Shown here: positions 53,231 through 64,000 of the stretch, piece by piece
How the letters are laid out: each line of letters opens with the position of its first letter
Position numbering within the stretch: position 1 is the first letter of the stretch
NCBI GenBank assembly: GCA_945859605.1
Contig: OX243817.1
Location: 23,257,637-23,321,636, forward strand
Length of the DNA: 64,000 nucleotides
Origin: Lumbricus rubellus
Lineage: Eukaryota; Annelida; Clitellata; Crassiclitellata; Lumbricidae
Reading direction: 5' to 3'
Made by a program: the position numbers and the translations under genes
The notes under the pieces: model-generated
Databases searched by the model: none
What the model saw: only the letters and a program-made list of their open reading frames with translations
Told to the model about the DNA's origin: nothing

Positions 53231-56200
53231 GTATATATTTTATTTATATATATATTCACGTGATTAGACATTAATTCGAGGGTGTCATTTCATTCAGCAG
53301 ACGATGGAGGCCAGCGGCGGAAACCTCGCGATCTCCTTAAGAATTATTACGGGATGGTGGAGGGATCAGAGTCAGCTACTCCACCGTCAAGTGCAGCAGC
53401 CTCCGGACCGTGTGACATCAACGGTGCCAACTTTGATCCGGATATCTATCTGACTAAGTTGCTGAAGGAGCGCACGCTGACCGAACTGATGGATAAGGAG
53501 CAGGAAATGGTGAAGCACATCAAGACACTGGACAGCGATATGCAGACGCTCGTATATGAAAACTACAACAAATTCATCAGCGCAACGGATACCATTCGCA
53601 AGGTCAACTCTTTAATCCTTTAATGCCGAGATGGTAGTAAATGGTATGGGAAATCCTTTACCCTCTGGGCCCCGGCATTAAAGGGTTAATCTAAATACAC
53701 TGTCAGCTGCCTTGCTATAAAGTTCATCATTGCAGCGTGGATTCTGATGTAACACAGTTCTGAATTCTGTTTTTGGATGAGGCGTCTTTCAATCAATGAT
53801 GAAATTGTTAAATATGCATATTACTGGTGTTGCTATTAGCTGATGAACATTCATAATAATATGTACTCGTATTGTCTTGCTCGTATTATGTTGTATTTGA
53901 GCATAAATTGTAAAACGCCTTGATTACGGTAAATCGTTCAGAAGTACTCCAAGTGTGCAAGAGATTTTTGAGAACAAACAAGTTTTTAGAAGAACAAAGG
54001 AAGAAGAACGACTGGCAGAAAAATGGAAGAGCGAACAGAAGGGGATGACATTTTTTAAGTTAGTTCTTAATGTTGTAGCCTTCTGTCGTGGGATCATCAT
54101 CTCCATGAATTGTGGGCTCATCACTCGTTGGTGTCTGACTCCATTTGCACCATGTTCTTCAACTGTTCCCTTTCCCGTGCGATGTGGCTCAGCTCCTGCA
54201 GTGATCTTATCCTACACCAATCTGTTTTTAAATCAATATGCATATTACTGGTGTTGCTATTAAATACAAGTAAGATGATTTGTGTTTTGAAGAAGATGTG
54301 TGTTAACATTTGTTCGTGTGGTTTGTTTATTTAGATGAAGAATGACTTTAAGAAGATGGAGGATGAGATGGACCACCTGGCGACAAACATGGCAACCATC
54401 ACTGAATTCAGTGGCAACATCAGTGCCGCACTTCAGGACAGGCGACAGCAGATCACGAAGCTATCAGGAGTGCACACTCTGCTAAAGAAGGTAATTCCAC
54501 AGCACTGATCATGGTTGTATCGTATCTGGACATTTATAAAGCACCCCTCGCAGTACGGACAATTCAGAGGCACTCTTGGTGCAGAAGCCTCGGGGAAAGA
54601 TAAATGTCTTCAGGTTATGAGTAGACAAGAAAGAGACCCCAGACAGCTTAACCCTGATGCATATTGTCCAGCAATTTTAGTGTTATTTTCTTCATGTTTC
54701 TATTTCTGTCTGAGGTTATACGATATGTTGAGTTCAAATCTGTACAGTAATTAGCAAAGTGGATGCCGTTAATTGTTTGCAGTAGTAGATGAAATTATGT
54801 GGTTGTGTATTTAGCTGCAGTTTCTGTTCGAGTTGCCTGGCAGACTTCAGAAGAGCATTGAGCAGGAATCATACAGTCAAGCTGTCAGGTAGGCTACTCT
54901 TCTGCATCTTGCCAAATTTCTTGTCCTATCTTACGTGGCATGTAATTTAACCACATAAAGCATTGGTAGACAGATGTTTGAATTGAGACTATAGTCTACA
55001 ATCATGATTCTTTGGGAAATGCTTGTGGCTTGCTATTTCCAGAGCAACTGTAACACCTGACTTGAATTGTGTGGTCTTTTCTTTACTACAGAAGTTTAGG
55101 TAGTTGAAAAAACTGTCATTTAGATCCAGACTTAAAACCCATCTTATACAACTGGTTTTCCACTAGTGTTTGTTGGCATTTTAGATTTTTAAATAGTCTA
55201 TCCACTGGATAGTTGATGTAGACTATTATCCATGGCGACCAGTGATTGATTTTTAAAAGAAATAGTTGCTCTATTAAAGTGTTTGATCTAATTGAATTGG
55301 AAGAATCATTTAATAAAATGCACACAATGCTGAACCATTGAACTTGAGTGCATATCCTAGAACATGAATTACGATTTAGCATGGTCTTGCAAATGAATCC
55401 ATAATTTATTTGCAGCTGTAGAGAAATGTACATGGCATGTTTTTGGTATGAGGTGGCACTTGATATGGTTCCTGGAGACTGTGTCATAAATTATGAATGT
55501 CTGGTGTAATTTAGTCCTCGTGTTTGCAGCTTTCTTTAGCGAGAATGTCTTTCACTCTGAGCTGAAAACCTGCCGCTTTCTGTTTACTTATGACTTTTAA
55601 TGGTTGCCTGGCTTCAGTGTACGCTTCTGAACGTTGTAAGGAGGGCATTATCAAATTTCAGTTACGTTGTGTAATTGATTTCAGGTATTACACAAAGTCA
55701 CGTAAGGTGCTTCATCAGTATCAACACATGCCGTCATTCCAGGGAATTCAGCAGGACTGTCAGCAGATCGTGCAAGAGCTGAGCATCAAACTAAGAGAAC
55801 AGTTCCGACAGAAAGATGTAAGAAGAAAAACTTCAGTTTCCCATCCTCTGATAATTAGTAAAAATAAATCAGCCATTGTGTGTCCGAGTATATCATGTCT
55901 GCTTGTATTTCTCAGAAGCGGTGTAGCCAGGGCTGAAGGTGGTTTGAAAAAATTGCCGGGTCTCTTTGGACCAGATGGTGCTAAATATCAGTGTTTATTC
56001 AAGAGCCAAAAAATTAAAGCCGGGTCTGAGACCCGGAGAGACCCGGCTCACTTTCAGCCCTGGGTGTAGCTGACGGTTTTGACTGGGTGCACCTAAAGTT
56101 TATTTGGGAGTGTTATGCATTTGGATATTTGGATGAATATTTAATTGAAATTATGCTCTTTATAAATGTCTAATTACATTAAACTTACCATATTTTCGGA

Positions 56201-59200
56201 CTGCATTTCGTTAGCCCAGTACCCAGGTGGCACTGTTGTAGTCAGTTCCTGCCTATGGATTCACAGTACTTACCTAGTAGTATGTGAACAAACTGATCAT
56301 GACCAAAATACATTATGACAGGTTGAATCTGATGGTTATTTCCATCAATTTAAGTTAAAGTTTGGGATTTATTGAAACTACATTGTCCTTTAGTGCCATG
56401 TAAGATTGGACTATGCTTGTAGAAATCATGAAATGTGATTATGTAAGAGGTAGGCAATAATGGCTCATTAAATAGTTAATGGACTTTCCAATCTAAACTT
56501 CTTATTTTTCATCAGGTTTTCAGTGCTCTAGTGACAGATAATGTTTCTACATATGGGGACTACACACATGTCACTGCTCTAGGTGCAACTCTAGTGACAG
56601 ATAATGTTGCTATGGTGTATACACGTGTCACTGCTCTTGTTGTAACTAATCTTATGCTGTGTTTGTGTTGAAGTCGAGTCCAAAGCAGTTGGCAGAATGC
56701 GTTGATCTTCTGCTTCAACTAAATGAACCGGCCGAGGAACTCTGCGAAGAATTTCTTTCACAGTCAGTCTTTATGTTCTCTGCGGTTTTGTTTCCTTTGT
56801 TAACCTATTCAATTCAATTGTTTGTCTGAAGATTTAGCGATTCAATGATGAAGAATTCTCTTGAAGAAAAATAGCAACTTATAGAAATATGTTTTCCTTT
56901 GAATTAATAATTTTCTACAGAATTTAGTTGGTCAAGATACTTCATTTATAAATTTGAATTAACTGTTGATAAATGTAATGTTATTATTTCTGGATAACTC
57001 ATTGTAAAAATGGTTGTATTTTCTTGGTGTTTGTTTTCCTTTTCGTTCAAAATTTTCTTACCTAGATTACAATGCAGTAGTTGAATAATAATTGCTATAT
57101 TTATTCTTCGGTGTAGTCAATTTCTGTCATTTTATTTATTTATTAGCTGGTTGCTGAAAAACAATGTTATTACTACTACAATTCTATGCCCATTTATGGA
57201 TTTTATAAATTTTTAAATTTTTTATTCTGGGTAAAGGAATTCTGGTAGTGCAAGTGATTAGAAGCAAGGAAACCAGATAAGATTACCATTTGTGTTAATT
57301 TTTATATCTAGTGCGAGGCAAAAGATCGACGAAGATTTAGCAAAGCTGGACATGGAAATACAGATGCACGAGAGTCGGGGAACTTCTGGAAAAACTTTGG
57401 CTGCTGCCGACAAATCGCCATCTCCAGTTTCTGCTCCTATGGTCAGCTTTCCGTCTGTGTTCGAATTAACTTCCTGTGTCCTTCAAAATATTATTAAAAT
57501 TTTAAATTTTATTATCCTGAACTAAAACCCTCATTATCTAGCACCGTTTTTTTTATAAACGATTTGTTTTGGTTAATAAATTCGTGTGACTTCTCTAGTG
57601 GTTTATTGTTATCTGTAGCACTATTTAAAGGGAAATGTTAGTTCATTGTTTTTTTGCTGCCATCCTGTTAGCTCACATAGGTAGCAGTCATTTGTGTGTG
57701 TTTACTGGTTTTTGGTCTCAGATTGTCTCTGCGAATAAAGGTTATCAGGTACAAAATGCTTTTCTCTTTAGTTTACTCACTTGTTATTTTTTGTTGTTGT
57801 TTAGGATATTCTGGAGTTCATTGACTGTGGATGTAATGGCTTCCTCAGCAACATTTGTCTTGTCATTGCCTCCTACAATGACATGTTCCTAAATCGACAG
57901 CAAGAGGAGTAAGTGACGCATGGCTCTCCTATATTCAGTTCAAAGGAAAAGCTGCTTTGTTGTAAAGTATAATGGGTTTTAACAGGAATTTATGTAGCAC
58001 CAGCTGCGTCTTGCTCCAACATACCTACTTGATTTTTATCAGCCTGTATCGCGTATTTGGACTAAGTCGATCCCTACGATCAGTGGGAAGGAGTGTGCTC
58101 TCAGTCCTGTTTGCTCATACCTCCATCATGCAAAGCTGTGTTTTTTCTCTAGTTGGCCCGGCAGTATGGAATAGCCTCCCGCTTGAGCTGTGTTTGTTCC
58201 CTAAGTCACTCTCTGACTCAGTTTATAAGCGCTTTAAAACTTCTTTTTGTCCATGCTGGAGTCGGGAGCACCTCTGAATAGTTTCTTTGAAGAGGTGCTA
58301 TGTAAAAAGTTGAATGAATGGATGAACGAATGAAAAGTTATCTGCTCCGTTAAATCCCTGTCTAAATGTGTAGCTGTTGAACATTGACAATGGGACACAT
58401 GGGAGAACAGAATAATGTAGACTGCATGTTTGTTTGTTAGTTATTTAACTTAATTTAACTTAATCTGCTTTGTAAATTATGTCTTCTGTGGGATGGACAT
58501 TTGCTTGTGAGGTAGAACTTCATTAGAGATAATCATTTACTGGTAGTGACCATTTGTTGTCTTAGATATTGTTTCAGTGTAACTATGATATGTGCTAGTC
58601 AATAGTTGATTACCGGTTGATATTTAGTAGAGATAAGTTTATCATAATTATGTTGCTGGTTTTATGTCAAAGGGTCAATGGTTCGGAATTCAATGAGTAA
58701 CTCTTCTGTTAGAGGCACAATCATTAGAGTAGAGGCTGGGAATGCAAATGATTGAACCTCTCTGAGTGTCAAGCATAATTATGCTAACTGACCATCTTCT
58801 GATTTGTAGTTTTTTCCTAGATCCGTTGGATTTGTATCGTTTGACGTACTTTAGGTATAATGTAAATTCACTGCCTAAGGATATGGTATCTTGAGTTATC
58901 TCACTTGTGCTTCTGGAGTTTGGGTTTTTAAGTCTGTTTATTATAAAATTTGTTGATATTTAGCATTTTGCTCATTGAAGACAATGAGTCACTATTTCAT
59001 TGACTTGCCATAGCTCCTCCAAGCTTTAAAATATTGTTTTTAGCTCTACAATTTTTTAATTAACCTTTGTAGTTATAGCCGTTGTTGGCTTTTAGTAATT
59101 TGTTTTCATGCTACATCCATAAATTAGTTTATGGCGGTGTGGGACATTTTAGTTTGGTGGAGGACGCTGAGTTGCCAGGTGTTGGGGGTTTCTGGGCCGT

Positions 59201-62200
59201 TGTTTACTTATATGAAGTTATTAGGTTTACATCTTCTCTTCTGGTTCTCTGCCCCTAGGCAGGTTCGGCTGTCCAATGTCGCCACTCTTCCCTCCGCTGG
59301 GCCTTCTCCTTTAGTTTCTGATATCCGATCTTCTTCATCAGTGTGTCCAGCAACATCTGTCGAGGTCTTCCTTTTGTTCGTTTCCCCTCCATTTTTCCTT
59401 CTAACACCGTTTTCACCAAACTGTCTCCTCTTAGCATATGCCCTATCCAATTCTTATGCCTTTCTCTGATTGTTTTTATCATTGTTCTTTCCTCTCCTAC
59501 CCTTTCCAGCACTTCCTCGTTTGTTCTGTGTTCCGTCCAGCTGATCTGGTTTACATAAGTTAGCAAAAGCCCAGAAATTGTTTACTTGTTGTTTATTTAT
59601 GTATATGGACATTTATATAGCGCCTTAATAATTACCTCATGAAGGTACTATGTACATTGTACGGTAATTTTGGTTTTGCTTCATTTTGGCTGAAAATTTT
59701 ACCTTAATTAGGAACTTATGAGTTTTGTAGTATGGTATGTAAAGCAGTTTCGTGTTATTATTGAATTGGTCGGAAAAAAATTATTGATTTGTGATTCTTG
59801 AGTTGCTTGTATGGAAATTAGTATCGTGAATTATTTTCTTGTCCAATGCGTTTAAATTTGAGCCATGAATTATGTTGTAAAGTGTACATCTGCCAGTTTT
59901 TTGTTTCTTCAACTTACTTGGTTCATCGACTTTGTCATCAGACATCATTTGAAGAGTGCTTATTTTAGTTTCAAATATAATTTGAAATATGTGACTTGAT
60001 AAGATTGTTGATTTAAAAACTCTTTGCATTAAAGTTATTTTTCCTTTTCAAGTAACTTTTTTAGTTAAAAACTTTATGTTAATTTAAATTTCTACTGATT
60101 AAATATGGTGATTTTCTAATTTTCTGCGATGATTATAACTTTTTACAATCAGCTGATCTACTGAAAAAGTGAGACTAATAGTATGAGGAATAAAAGTTAT
60201 CATTTTAAATGTCTTTTTGGCTTTAATATGGGTCTTGAATTGTTAAATATTGCAGCGAACAACTGGATGCAATAGCGCTGAAGAAGTTGGTTCATTTTGT
60301 GAACACTCTGATGGAACAGTATTTCGATTACGTTCGGCGTAGAGTTCAACTCGAGGTATGGTTGATTATTTTGAGAATGATTGTTGTAAATTCTTGATTC
60401 ATTCATGGCTGAGTACTCTTTCCTTACATATTCATTCATTCATTCGGACATTTATATAGCACTCCTTCAAGTAAAAAATTACTCAGAGGTGCTCCTGAAT
60501 CCAGCACGCCTAAAAAGAACAGTTTTAAGTTTAGTAAGGAACGATCCTGGTAGAATCCCAGGCGGTAGGCGTAGCTCAAAAGGAAGGCCATTATGTCCAT
60601 ATGTTTGCCCACCTACCAATATATCCAGAGTTCTTCCCTGTCTGTTCTGCCCTTGAACATATCTAAGAATCACTTTCTCTATTTTATTAAATTTGATTAT
60701 GTTAACTAAATCTCTTATTTGTAGCTTTTTTATATGCCTTTGACTGTTTCCGTCTTTTAAAAATCTTTTGGTTGATTCATTTCATGTGGCTCTTCATTGT
60801 TGTCTGTAAAATCCTTTTCCTTAACACCCTCTTTCCTTTATTCATCAACCAGTCTGACTCTATATTTCGTAGTCTTCCTGGGGTTTCTTTCCTTCGATTT
60901 TTCATTCCAACACTGTTCTTAGGAGTGAATTGTTTCTTGTTTCCTTCTAATGTGGTGCGTCCAATCGGGTTCGTCTGTCCACATTTACATGTTCAATTGT
61001 CCATTGCATTGACAATTGACCTTTGTCCCTTGCAACAACTCATTTGTTTTATAATCTCTCCATTTTATCTTGGCCAGATCTGGAATAGCAAAGAGTTTGT
61101 TGTGTTTTATTGTTGCATGTATTGTGAGGTTTTTGGTTAATTGTCATGCTAACAGCACAGTACGGGAGACAATACAATCCTTGTTCGTGCTCTCGACCGC
61201 TTCCATCGACGACTGCAAGCAATGAACAAACTTCTACCGGATACGGACTTTTCAAGGTAGGAAAAAATTATTTATTTTCTATCCAAATAGGATTATAGGT
61301 ATCAGTCCTGCAACATGTCTATTCTGCCATATCCTTATAATGCCTTTGACTTGCAGTATTGACGCGCCAAAACCTTTTTATCATGTGCTTCATTTTTTTT
61401 TATTCTGATAAGGCCATTATTTTGTAGATAGAACTAAGCATTTAATACACTTGTACGATACTATTAACTGAAAAATTATTTATTTTCTATCCATGTAGGT
61501 ATCATTCCTAATTGTCTATTCTGCCATATCCTTATAATGCCTTTGATTTACAGTATTGACGCGCCAAAACCTTTTTATCATGTGCTTCATTTTTTAAAAT
61601 TCTGATAAGGCCATTTGTAGCCATTAATAGAACTAAGCATTTAATACACTTGTACGATACTGTTAACTGACATTTGACCTTTGCTTGCATTCTTATCAAG
61701 ATTTATCGATGCTGTTTGCCATGTTGTTGTTTGTTTTGGAATATTTCTTTCAGAGCTGGAACGGAGATTGTATCGAAAGCAGCGAGAGACCGTGTCACGC
61801 ATTATCTGCAAACGCTCACACAGCATCTTTCAGGTATAGAGGCCTGTGATTTAGACACTTAGATTTTACTATTTAGCATTTTACAGATTCAATAGCCCTG
61901 TAATTACACAAATATTCTCACTTTTTTCATTCAAATGAATTATAATCAGTGCAAGGCTATTACTTTATATTATTTATTGATTGTATTATTACTTTCTTAT
62001 TGCCATGTTATTCATTGGAACCGTTGGTATTTATTTCATTTAAGTTTTGCCGTGCCCATTATTTTTTGATGATTCCGCGGTAGCTTTGGTGGGGACAGAA
62101 TGCACATGATCTGGAGACAACCTTCATTCTCATTCATAGAGAACTTATTAAATGCAAACATCAGTCACTCATCAATTAGAACAGAGGTTCCCAACCCGAG

Positions 62201-63579
62201 GCCCGCAAGGCCAAAAAATGGCCCTCATCTCCAGGGCTTAATCTAGGGTATATGCGGGTATACAGCGTATATTCACCTCATTTCCAGCAGTTGTTGTCCT
62301 CGGTTTAAATTTGGTTTTGGTAATCACATTATTTCTGTGGCCTTGCAGAACATATCAGAGAGCAACACATATAATTATGATGTCTTGTACGGTCTTCTGT
62401 AGCTGGACTCATTTTCAATTCGGTGTCGCTAGTCATGTCATTTCTATTCTTACACTTACTACCTCAGAATAATCTGCCTGCAAATTCTGTCAGTTGCTCA
62501 AGACCTTTCTTTTTAGCCATGGCTCGGCTTGAGAACGTCTCTGAGTAGGTTTCTTGAATGGATGCTATATAAATTTTCGGAATGAATGAATAAATTAATT
62601 CTGTTGAAGTTTCAGTTTAGACCGCAACAGTTGAATGATTATAAATTATCGGTGTCGTCCATCTCATGTAGATTGTTTGACCGACATTCGTCAGAGTCTT
62701 GCAACTCCGAAGCTTGTTGGAAAACACGAGGATCGAGCGTCTTCGAATCTTAGCAATCTCTTGAAGAAGATGAATGCATCGCTAGTTGATCAGATCAAGT
62801 CGGTCATGAGCAATCTCCAGGTTACTATAATCCTTTGTATTTGACGTGAAAATATCTACCACAGATTATGGTTTTGTTTGTGCTAGAATAAAACTGCAGT
62901 AAAGGGTTATTAATGAATGAGTGCTTGATGTGCTTGTGGCCAGGGTAAGTTTACCGGTAGTTATTTTTTGAGACTGACAAAGTGTGGGCTTTAGCAACTG
63001 AGCAGTTATTAGAATTTCTTAATCTGGTCTCTGAGCAGCTGCACAGTTTAAGAACTGCGCAGATAAATGGTGTTATTAGAGTCACAGATATCCCAAGCTT
63101 TAATAAATTCAGTTGTAAAGCTGTACATTTAATGCATTTGATGGTGTAGCTTAACAGGCTTTTACCAGCCATACATCTGATGAGTTTAATCATCTGTCGG
63201 TTGTTTGCGCACGGATATTTATGCTTAACTCTTTGAACCCAGAGCTCCCGTAACGCTATGGATAACAGGCCGGAAAACCGGCCAGCTGGGTTCAAAGGGT
63301 TAATGCTCTTGATGCCCTTCTATGTCGTGTTTTGCATATAGTGAGTTATTTTTCTTTGTGTGTTGGTAGAGCATATTATGACCTGTATTTGATTTTGTAT
63401 TTATTCTGATCAGCTGTCTTTATAATGAAAACTTATTGATGTGTTGATCTCTGTAGGCATTCATTGACTCGGACATCACGTTTGCGATGAAGCCGTATTT
63501 TCGAAGTACGTTCTGCATGCAGGATGTTCGTGAAGGACTTGTTGTCACTTTCATCAGACATATCTTGAAAGTTTCTCAT
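52096..63579 (+). CDS. VPS51: VPS51, GARP/EARP tethering complex subunit (5' part)
   Basis: VPS51 joins VPS52 and VPS53 with VPS54 (GARP, endosome to trans-Golgi) or syndetin (EARP, recycling) and binds syntaxin 6. Thirteen exons fit phase for phase: 52096-52117, 53301-53602, 54335-54490, 54815-54888, 55685-55817, 56674-56762, 57312-57441, 57805-57908, 60256-60355, 61156-61256, 61754-61833, 62672-62820 and 63457-63579. Together they give 521 codons against 782 aa for the human protein, so the C-terminal third lies beyond the right edge. The conserved N-terminal domain carries [35 protein letters not shown] and DTIRK, then [62 protein letters not shown] and KPYFRS. All align by eye with human VPS51. 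The first exon encodes [12 protein letters not shown] residues. Introns 5, 8 and 10-12 hold transposon debris. Confidence 0.95.
53195..53260 (+). repeat. (TA)n tract before VPS51 exon 2
   Basis: TA dinucleotides interrupted by TTTATATATG-type variants, about 40 bp upstream of the acceptor. Confidence 0.8.
53612..53689 (+). mobile_element. PiggyBac-like MITE next to a VPS51 donor
   Basis: A 78-bp palindromic piece bounded by TTAA. The arms are TCCTTTAATGCCGAG and CCCCGGCATTAAAGGG. It begins about 10 bp after the exon 2 donor at 53603. Confidence 0.55.
54515..54580 (+). repeat. Short GACATTTATAAAGC repeat
   Basis: TGGACATTTATAAAGCACC followed by CAGAGGCACTC. The same pattern is seen near 2085, 14205, 59600 and 60445 (GACATTTATATAGC...AGAGGYGCTC). 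It is probably the 3' end of a LINE or SINE family. Confidence 0.5.
55928..56062 (+). mobile_element. hAT-type MITE (CAGGGCTGAA) in VPS51 intron 5
   Basis: A 135-bp element with ends CAGGGCTGAAGGTGG and CACTTTCAGCCCTG, inner GCCGGGTCT words and a perfect 8-bp duplication GGTGTAGC (55920-55927 and 56063-56070). Confidence 0.85.
56518..56645 (+). repeat. Two-unit tandem repeat in VPS51 intron 5
   Basis: CTCTAGTGACAGATAATGTT ... GTCACTGCTCT occurs twice about 63 bp apart, ending about 25 bp before the exon starting at 56674. Confidence 0.75.
57990..58320 (+). mobile_element. LINE 3' fragment (RT C-terminus) in VPS51 intron 8
   Basis: The frame 57972-58277 includes [17 protein letters not shown] and VYKRFKTSF, the usual C-terminal end of CR1/L2/Jockey-like reverse transcriptases. 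It is followed by a tail with GAAGAGGTGCTATG and (ATGAATGG)n-like repeats. It resembles the fragment at 2156-2356. A further tail piece of the same type is at about 62490-62600. Confidence 0.75.
59225..59566 (-). mobile_element. Second LINE RT C-terminal fragment in VPS51 intron 8
   Basis: The minus-strand frame contains [43 protein letters not shown] and REEWR. That is the typical C-terminal end of endonuclease-type LINE reverse transcriptases, a different family from the fragment at 57990. It is 5'-truncated and in the opposite orientation to VPS51. Confidence 0.85.
61264..61670 (+). repeat. Tandem duplication of about 205 bp in VPS51 intron 10
   Basis: Two nearly identical units (about 61264-61470 and 61471-61670) share TATTCTGCCATATCCTTATA, GTATTGACGCGCCAAAACC and AACTAAGCATTTAATACAC. 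High identity suggests a recent event. Confidence 0.85.
62174..62245 (+). mobile_element. Possible hAT terminus
   Basis: CAGAGGTTCCCAACCCGAGG resembles the widespread CAGNGGTTCYCAA hAT-type terminus. The partner end and target duplication were not found. Confidence 0.3.
63225..63303 (+). mobile_element. PiggyBac-like MITE in VPS51 intron 12
   Basis: A 79-bp palindromic piece bounded by TTAA. The arms are CTCTTTGAACCCAG and CTGGGTTCAAAGGG, with an inner GGCCGG...CCGGCC hairpin. It is of the same type as 53612-53689. Confidence 0.65.
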
Positions 63580-64000
63580 GTAAGATTTTTACTACTGTGA
63601 CATTTTATCTGATCTCGTTTAGCAGTGCATGGTTGACCATCAAAATGCCACTATTTTGAATTAATTTTCATAAGTCTATGATGTAATTGCTAATGTATGG
63701 ACTTTTGACACATACTAATAAAGCTTGTTTATCTGTTTGTTATTGAAAGAAGGGGAAAACGTGTTTTAGATATGTAAATATTCTGGTACATACATTATCT
63801 GTATATCTATCTATGTACCAATATAGCGAATGACAAAAGGTGGTTATATAGTGCACGAGTTTGATACGAGATGTGTGGGATGACTTTGGTGTACTGTATA
63901 TGCAGTGCAATACAACACACAGGCATTTGATATTGCTCTTCTCTCGAGGTAAAATAGTGTATATTGAAACATATGATAGAACACTGGTGAACTAAGCATT

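Noticed and set aside
57972..58277. Host gene inside a VPS51 intron
   Set aside because: The GPAVWNSLP signature marks a LINE fragment.

Overview
This window is nuclear DNA from an invertebrate animal. Genes are split by GT-AG introns, intergenic DNA is AT-rich, and non-LTR retrotransposon, SINE and cut-and-paste transposon remnants are dense. The VPS51, PEPCK and class I/II-type GLUT products are clearly metazoan. The short palindrome TAGGCCTA and its variants recur throughout the non-coding DNA. I suspect a marine deuterostome (echinoderm-like), but nothing here fixes the species.

Layout, left to right. (1) 1131-5772, plus strand: the 3' part of an unrecognised multi-pass membrane protein with a cytoplasmic tail of about 800 residues carrying degenerate 11-residue repeats. 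(2) 5.8-13 kb: mostly repeats, including a 5'-truncated LINE ORF with RNase H (9680-10861, minus). (3) 13022-25661, plus: a complete 12-exon GLUT/SLC2A sugar transporter of 659 aa; its introns hold minisatellites, a fold-back transposon and a SINE. (4) 26662-29536: one hAT-type element nested inside another, each with a perfect 8-bp target-site duplication. (5) 29804-35589: a divergently transcribed pair of three-exon genes with identical intron phases. They encode paralogous, apparently secreted, highly charged proteins that I cannot assign to any family. A truncated third copy, interrupted by a SINE, lies at 38.9-40.3 kb, next to a third hAT element. This family is the best candidate for something undescribed. 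(6) 41499-44184, minus: a complete GTP-dependent PEPCK (687 aa) with a likely 5' UTR exon, TATA boxes and a CRE-like site. (7) 44.7-52 kb: no supportable gene, with simple repeats and a MITE. (8) 52096 to the window end, plus: the first 13 exons (521 codons) of VPS51, a subunit of the GARP/EARP tethering complexes, running off the right edge.

PEPCK makes phosphoenolpyruvate for gluconeogenesis and GLUT moves hexoses across the membrane, so two sugar-metabolism genes sit about 16 kb apart. Both have TGACGTA motifs upstream and both carry, in their first mapped coding intron, a copy of the same dispersed repeat rich in AGGTCA nuclear-receptor half-sites. That is suggestive but may be chance. 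All splice models come from reading frame, phase and splice consensus alone, without transcript evidence.
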